Position numbers and translations under genes: made by a program. A DNA stretch of 64,000 bases from Ancistrus triradiatus (Eukaryota > Chordata > Actinopteri > Siluriformes > Loricariidae): positions 248,001 to 312,000 of the forward strand of contig JAJAGP010000442.1 in NCBI GenBank assembly GCA_025084515.1. Direction: 5' to 3'. Below, piece by piece: positions 58,155-64,000 of the stretch (within the stretch, counting starts at the first letter, position 1; every line of letters starts with the position of its first letter). A model generated the notes under the pieces. It had not been told where the DNA came from. It saw only the letters and a program-made list of their open reading frames with translations, and searched no databases.

Positions 58155-58985
58155 TACATGGTCTAGGAAATGTTTTGCTGCTCTCAAATGCTGCTCACTG
58201 GTACTCTGGTCAGTTTTTTTTTTAAGTTTACATGCCATTGAACAGCACTGCAGTCCAGGCTGTTAAAATGTTTTGTTTCCAGCGTATATTACCACTGATT
58301 AAAACAAATGTACTTATTAATAACATTATGAAAATTATTGAAAACCTTAATGTCTTTATGTACTGTAAGTATAAAAGTAATAATATGCACGTTTTGATCA
58401 TAGTTCAATGCAGCTGGTAGTGCTGGTGTTTGTGTGCTGTTACCTGATTTCAAGTTCAGGTTCAGGCTTTCCCAGTGTCTGTCTGTTTCCTTTAGGTTCT
58501 CCAGTTTCTTCCTTTTCCTGACAAATATATCAATAGGCAGTTTTTCCAGAATAGACTCTGAACTCATCATGACCCTGATCAAGATGAAGCTGTTACTGAG
58601 CAAGAATGAATATATAGTTAAAAAAGTTCCAAATTCCCACAAAAATGTATGGTAAGATACAGGATTATTTATAGTAAATTATTATTAATGGTAAACATAT
58701 AGAGGCCTTACTGTGCACAATCTCACAGCCATGCTTTAAATTATAGTGGAAAGCCTGGTTTTTGACAGTGGCAGGAACTAGAGTATGTGGAAGAAACTCA
58801 CAGATACAGTACACATAATGAACATGTCAAACTTCACATTGAGAGTAACCAAATTTCAGGATCAAAACCAATATCATGAAACTATGGGGCACCAATACTA
58901 CAATGCCAACTGTGCAGCCCACTACAGCCTACAGATCCACCAGCTGAAGTATTAATTTCATCTTTGTAAACAATTTATCTTTATC
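58155..58985. other. 5' flank, nothing firm
   Basis: A minus-strand open segment (58574-58444) lies between a weak acceptor GATCAG and a good donor CAG|GTAACA. I do not recognise its translation and do not call it an exon. Confidence 0.4.
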
Positions 58986-58989
58986 TATC

Positions 58990-59655
58990 TTTGTAAAACA
59001 ATTCTGTACATGGTTAACATAAGGCTTCTTTTTCGCACAGTAAAGTTTTAAGTAACATTAGTATTGTATTTGTACTCTGTATTGTAGTGTTTGATAAAGG
59101 TTTGCCAATGTAATCCCTTGCCCATGTGGTTATATCAGCTATTGATGAATGACAGTTCTTGATGCAGTCTGTGCTCTTGCCCTTTATGCATTGAAATTCC
59201 TCCATATTCCTTGAATCTTTTACTGACAGTATGCACTATATAGGGAGAAATATGCAAATCTCTTCCAATCTTTCTTTGAGGAACACCGTTTTAAGACATT
59301 TCAATAATTCTGTCATGCATTTGGTGACAAACTGGAGATCCTCTGCCCATTTTTGCTCCACAACGAGTCAGTCGCGGATCCTGCTTTTGGTACCAAATAA
59401 TGATTATAATCACCTGTTGACATCTTGCTTGAAATCACATCATTATTTAGTTTTTATCTTCATTACCAGCCCTAAATTGCTCTGCTCCATTTTTTTTGGA
59501 TGTGTCATAGGTCTGAAATACAGGAATAGATGCATAATGACAAATGAAATTAAGTTGACCACAGAAAGCATGAAATAGACTTACTTAGTTCTGTCTGCAG
59601 TGAAATAAAGTCAGTAAATGTAAGATACACTGCATTTTGCCGTTATTCTTTTTTT
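58990..59655 (-). mobile_element. Decayed Tc1/mariner-type remnant of a fifth family
   Basis: On the minus strand, decayed coding text includes CAAGAACTGTCATTCATCAA, TAGCTGATATAACCACATGG, GGAACACCG-type (59280) and AATTAAGTTGACC near the end, matching a common fish family with an HTH-DDE transposase. No catalytic frame survives. The right part is truncated. Confidence 0.62.
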
Positions 59656-60253
59656 TTTAATTTGGTGTTGTATATTAATATAGAGGTCATTCACTGCACA
59701 CACAAACTCATCATTAGTAGAAAGATTTTACAGTCCAGTAATTCAAGTGAGTACACAGAATCATCATGTATACTGCTAACACTACATCGCCGGTTTGCTG
59801 AGATGTAATGAAGAGATAAACAGAGAGAGAAGAAAAGAGATTATCCTTTCACAGTCAGACACAACACATGAAAGAAAAATGAACTACAGATGAAGGGGTG
59901 CGTCTGAAAAGAAGAAAGAGGGAGAAAGGAAGTGAGCGAGAGCGAGGATCGTTTCATGTCTGAGATGCTAAAGAGGGGGATTAAGAGATTAATGGATTCT
60001 CTAAATGAGTGTCACTCTCCGCTTGTTAACTCACGCTCCATCTTCACTGACTCTCCGTAAAGACTGGATAATGGGTGGGAGACCCCCAGCTCTCGTTACA
60101 GTGAAAGAGAGAGAGGGCGAGATAGCTAGCGAGAGAGAGGGCAAGGACATCAGGGGTCTTGAGCTCTGATTAAAGATTAAAGTTAATCTCACTGTGCATA
60201 TCAATGCATGTGTTAACCTTTCCCAGTTTGAGCCCCCAACACACATGCGCAAA

Positions 60254-60261
60254 GACACACA

Positions 60262-60304
<43 letters not shown>
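60254..60304 (+). repeat. (CA)n microsatellite
   Basis: A CA tract with one TA interruption. Confidence 0.96.
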
Positions 60305-60307
<3 letters not shown>

Positions 60308-60559
60308 TGCACAAGCAGACTGCAAAAGGACAGATCAGAATAGTTTGAGGGAGGAAAGAATGGACGAGGTATAAAAACAGGATACAGAGCTGAAGCCAAC
60401 CTGTCAAAATATAGTGACGTATGTAGAACACTACTGGAAATAGTGTAATAATTTTAATTTAAAGGACCAATTTTATTTATTTATTGGTTTGGGAATTTGT
60501 GTACTATATTTTTGCCCAAATTAAACACAGCGTCACATACATGACACTTGTATAGATCT

Positions 60560-60589
60560 TTCTATCTATCTATCTATCTATCTATCTAT
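60560..60589 (+). repeat. (TCTA)n microsatellite
   Basis: A tetranucleotide tract abutting the SINE at 60603. Confidence 0.95.
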
Positions 60590-60602
60590 ATAAATAATGG
60601 TA

Positions 60603-60792
60603 AAATGGTAGCCTAGTGGTTAAGATACTGGACCATGAACCAGAAGGTCCAGGGTTCAAATCCCACCTCTGCCAAGCTGCCACTGTTGGGTCCTTGAGCA
60701 AAGCCCTTAACTCACAATTGCTTGGATTGTAAGACTGTATCAATTGTAAGTCGCTCTGGATAAGGGTGTCTGCTAAATGCTGTAAATGTAAA
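60603..60792 (+). mobile_element. tRNA-derived SINE, copy 5
   Basis: The best preserved copy: GGTAGCCTAGTGGTTAAGAT, AGGTCCAGGGTTCAAATCCC, CCACTGTTGGGTCCTTGAGC, CGCTCTGGATAAGGGTGTCT and CTGTAAATGTAAAC. Confidence 0.9.
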
Positions 60793-61240
60793 CCTACACA
60801 CCAGAAACACCATTACTTCTACTTCTTTTCTTTGTGTTTTAAAATAAGTATAATAAAAGTTGGTGTACATTTATTATATTTACCACAAGTGTTTAAAGGA
60901 ATGTATGTGTTTCAGATAGTTGTGAGGACCTACTCACAAAAAGCACAAGACTCTAAACTAACTTCCTATGAACACCTTCACATCAACACTGATACTGAAA
61001 TCATGCATCATTTTCTTTCTCAGAGCTGTAAAACTTTTTTTCAGAAGCAATAAAACCTCATTAACCAATAAAATACAGACTATTCACATAAGAGACAGCC
61101 CATTTGGTGTCAACCTTTACACAGTGGCTGAGCAGTAAATAATTTTTATCTCAGCACTACATGATAAACAGCTTCAAATAATGCACACCTCTGTGTGTTT
61201 ATGTGTGTGTGTGGAAGCAACACACACTGAGCATACAAAC

Positions 61241-61388
61241 CTAAGATATTCCTCCGCTTCAAGCTGTTCTTCCGTCATCAGCTCCAGCCCCACCGTACTC
61301 AGACCACAAAGGGCAGTAACTCTCTCCCTCCTCTGGTCGACTGGGGATGTCATGCCACCAGGACTTTCCCAGCGATGACGCAAGATCT
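61241..61388 (-). CDS. Unidentified exon-like segment
   Basis: On the minus strand an open segment of 148 bp lies between TTTCCCTCTAG (acceptor-like) and CTTAG|GTTTGT (donor-like). It encodes a compositionally ordinary stretch, including GLSTVGLELMTEEQLEAEEY, unlike the repeat-derived frames around it. The phases would be 1 in and 2 out. I do not recognise the protein. In mammals the gene upstream of PROX1 is RPS6KC1; the segment does not match that kinase in my reading. No neighbouring exon was found, so it may be a chance frame. Confidence 0.25.
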
Positions 61389-61449
61389 CTAGAGGGAAAT
61401 GCCGACGCAATTTAGTTTAATTTCTTAAATAGACAACAATGATAACGTG

Positions 61450-62525
61450 GATTTGACATCCTCCCTGGTCAGATATTCATGGCATCCTTGGTTGCTTCTA
61501 GCATGCACAGCAGGTCTGGCACACCAGAGTTATTTTTTGTTTTGTTTTTAGTGCATTTTTTTTAACGCCTAACCAGGGACTGGGGCTGTAAGTTAGCTTA
61601 AGCAAGATTCCCTATACACATTACATCTGTTGCAGGTTATGTAACAGTGTATATCTATGTTGTCCTTCTCACATAAAGACATAGAGATAAAGAAGATTAG
61701 GGATGTTTTTGAGTTTTTATGCCAGTCAATATTCATGTAAGTTTTCTCTCATCTTTCAAATATTTCCGGGGTATTTCTAGGTTATTGGGAGGGTTTTCAG
61801 TTGTATTACTGTTTCATCATAACTGCGAAGGAGTTCGGAGCTGCAGCTCTTGGTTAAAATCAACCTAGTGATAGCCAAAGAAGAGTTACAACACTAGGAA
61901 AACTGAACCAACGCCTGGTGCCAGGCACCAAGCACAACACCTGCCTGGTTCTTCCAGGTGGAACCAGCCAGCCCTGCTGCCAACAGTGCTGCCTGTGTGA
62001 AGTATATTGGAGGTCACTGACTTAATTTGTATTGCTATGATGCTGATTTATGGATAGCATAGCATAGATTCCTTATTGTGTGAAGACCAAGTGTTTGTAA
62101 AATAAGTTGTGAAAGATGAACCAATCTGTCTGGAGGCAGAATGCACCCTTAGCAATGAGGCTAATTTTACTTACCCTTGATTCGTTAGAACATCATTTCA
62201 GATCAGTAAGAGGATTCTTACTTGGCTCTGTGGTTCCAGCCTGTTATGGGTAAACTCTGCTTGGGGAAACATTCTATGTCTTATTTTATTTGAAGATGGA
62301 GTACTGATGAGGAAGTGGTTACCACCCACATTGTCAAGATGCGGTACCACAACCATATTGCAACCATCCACTGGCAATCACCCATTATAGCCCTTGTTCT
62401 GGTCATACTGGAATTCCTAAGATATACATACATCCATCCATTGACATACTTTGTTTGGCCAGCTATGACATCATTGTTGCACATGAAATGGTATTCTGCC
62501 TGCCCTACTCAGACAGGTTCCAGTT
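61450..62525. other. Intergenic, nothing firm
   Basis: Contains a short GC-rich imperfect palindrome near 61912-61930 (GCCTGGTGCCAGGCACC). 62100-62525 may belong to the adjacent retrotransposon remnant, but no motif was recognised. Confidence 0.4.
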
Positions 62526-62528
62526 TTA

Positions 62529-62682
62529 TCAAGTCAAGTCAAGTCAGATTTATTTATATAGCGCTTTTTACAATGGAGCATTGTCTCAAAGCAACTTTAC
62601 AAGTTTAGATTATCTCCTAATAACTACGTCCAATCCCAAATTGAGCAAGCCTAGGGCGACAGTGGCAAGGAAAAACTCTCTA
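62529..62682 (+). repeat. Interspersed family repeat, copy D (3' truncated)
   Basis: Begins CAAGTCAAGTCAAGTCAG and follows the family to GGCAAGGAAAAACTC, then ends at a T-run. Confidence 0.85.
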
Positions 62683-62689
62683 TTTTTTT

Positions 62690-63115
62690 TTTAGTTTTAT
62701 GAACGCATTTCATCAGTTGCGTTGGTCCTGTACCTATGAGCCACTCAGGAAATTACTATCTGTTAACCTTAATGTGTACAGGAACTTGTTTTACAGAGAC
62801 AATTCCTTTACATATAGTACACTCAAAACTAAGGAAGTTCTGCACCACATTTTGGCTCCCCAATATATCCAAGTCTGATCAAAGAGAACATTGGGACAGT
62901 TCCATCAGACATTCAAAAGTAAGCTGCAGACTAATTTTTTGGAAAGGATTGGGCTCATCCCACAAGGGAGTAACTTGTGTGCTGTTTTCTGTTCAGGGTA
63001 CTGGTAGAATCAACAGGGTTTAGTCCATCAGAGATAGTTTTGGGCATTCAGTTCAAGGACCCCTTAAGGCACTGCAGGAACAGTGGTGGTCACGTCCTCC
63101 TCAATGCACAAATCT
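62690..63115 (+). pseudogene. Ty3/gypsy-type integrase remnant
   Basis: Decayed coding text in shifting frames: SHSGNYYLLTLM and FTETIPLHIVHSK (integrase core region), a LGQFHQTFKSKL-like part, and VESTGFSPSEIVLG (C-terminal core block). Stops and frameshifts interrupt all frames, so it is inactive. Confidence 0.72.
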
Positions 63116-63194
63116 GTTACAGCAGATTACTCCTTTCACATGCTCTCTTTCATGCCAATCTGCCTTTAGTGCCACTATGATGCTGTTGAGTAGT

Positions 63195-63600
63195 TCCCTT
63201 ATTCTTGCTGCACAAGACCTATGGGAAAGTAAACTGGAAGTCGATGCCGGTGGTACTGATGCAGGGGCAATGCTGTTGTAGGAGAATGGTGGCAGCATGG
63301 ATCATCCTGTCTGTTACTTCTAAGAAGATTGTGAACTGTGTACAGTACCATGGAGTAGGAAGCTCTAGCCTTAAAACTTTGAAGTATATGTTGGAATCAG
63401 CATGGCACCTTCCACTATCTTTACAGACCACAACAGACTAGTATTTCTGGCCAGTATGAAGAATGCTAACCAGTGTTTAATGTGTTGGTCACTGATTGCC
63501 CAAGGCTTTAACCTGGAGATTATATATCAAGAGTTACAACAGTGTGGTTGACAATACCTTCTTCAGACCCAAATATTTTCCATGGTTGTGTCAACACTCT
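63195..63600 (+). pseudogene. Ty3/gypsy-type RNase H remnant
   Basis: Decayed text LEVDAGGTDAGAMLL (RNase H start), DHPVCYFSKKIV, then TTDHN...FLASMKNANQ and SLIAQGFNLEI in successive frames: the RNase H and connection region of a gypsy pol gene. It follows the integrase remnant on the same strand, the reverse of the usual order. Confidence 0.72.
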
Positions 63601-64000
63601 TCATTGGGGTTCACTTTTGTGTGTGCTGGTGAAATGACACTGGGCAAGTAGGCTGGTGGATCACTCTGCTCTAATTTTCCAGTAATCTACACAGCTAGTT
63701 GCAAGGAGGTGCACTAATGTCATTTAGTGGCTGGAAGCTGTGCATGATCTGGTGGAGAGTTGTGCTGTGGTGGAAACTGTGACAACAGCTGGGAGGAGAT
63801 GAGTTATGCCAGGCAAAGAAGCCAAACAAGTAGCTCAATCTGCTATGGCAGAGGTTGGAGGCAGGGCAGAATCCAGAATGGTCAGCAGTGGGTACAGCTT
63901 ATGTTTGAGATCTGTATGACTTTTGGATTCACTGTCTGGTTAACGTAATCACCTTGGCTATTAGACTCTGCAGTGGTTTTTGATGTTGGTTTTGTTCTGC
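63601..64000 (+). other. Probable continuation of the retrotransposon remnant to the window edge
   Basis: No conserved motif recognised. Composition continues that of the preceding remnant, and no terminal repeat was found. Confidence 0.3.

Noticed and set aside
60603..60792. tRNA gene
   Set aside because: Box A and box B are present, but no cloverleaf closes, and the body and tail are those of a multi-copy SINE; the same applies at 3428 and 35546.
1..64000. CRISPR arrays, operons, plasmid or phage modules
   Set aside because: Repeats are eukaryotic microsatellites and transposons; the one firm gene is a spliced vertebrate gene.

Overview
The window is nuclear DNA of a bony fish, probably a catfish-like (siluriform) teleost. 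This rests on the vertebrate gene it carries, the dense (CA)n/(GT)n and other microsatellites, several Tc1/mariner families of fish type (including the one whose ends begin CAGTGGTGCTTGAAAG), tRNA-derived SINEs with the fish tail GGATAAGGGCGTCTGCTAAA, and fish-type LINE and Ty3/gypsy fragments. There are no prokaryotic operons, phage genes or CRISPR arrays.

One gene is certain: prox1, on the minus strand, with its whole coding region in the window. It encodes the prospero-family homeodomain transcription factor. A likely non-coding exon 1 lies in a CpG-rich promoter block (exon end at 42345). Exon 2 (39125-37204) carries the start codon and 619 codons. Exons 3 (32923-32816), 4 (22165-21971) and 5 (7443-7258) together encode the homeo-prospero DNA-binding domain. 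The spliced protein is 781 residues. Introns are 3.2, 4.3, 10.7 and 14.5 kb. Intron 2 is a U12-type AT-AC intron, with a perfect ATATCCTT donor, a TTCCTTAAC branch site and an AC 3' end. It sits exactly between the regulatory part of the protein and its DNA-binding domain.

Layout. 1-5650: sequence downstream of prox1, made mostly of decayed Tc1 transposons, a SINE and a family repeat. 5650-7257: probable 3' UTR, with a miR-181 seed match. 7258-39125: prox1 exons 5 to 2; the introns hold a LINE remnant with a nested Tc1 derivative and a perfect 92-bp inverted repeat, other Tc1 remnants, SINEs and blocks of complex sequence that may be enhancers. 39126-42760: intron 1, exon 1 and the CpG-rich promoter. 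42760-64000: 5' flank without a recognisable gene. It has a possible enhancer at 49260-49710, a full-length but dead Tc1 element (56526-58154), other DNA-transposon remnants, SINEs, one unidentified exon-like segment (61241-61388) and Ty3/gypsy fragments at the right edge.

The most informative observations are the minor-spliceosome intron in prox1, the perfect 92-bp hairpin in a LINE remnant, a minimal upstream ORF before the prox1 start, and candidate regulatory blocks. All homologies were recognised by eye. Transposon boundaries are approximate unless terminal repeats are stated.
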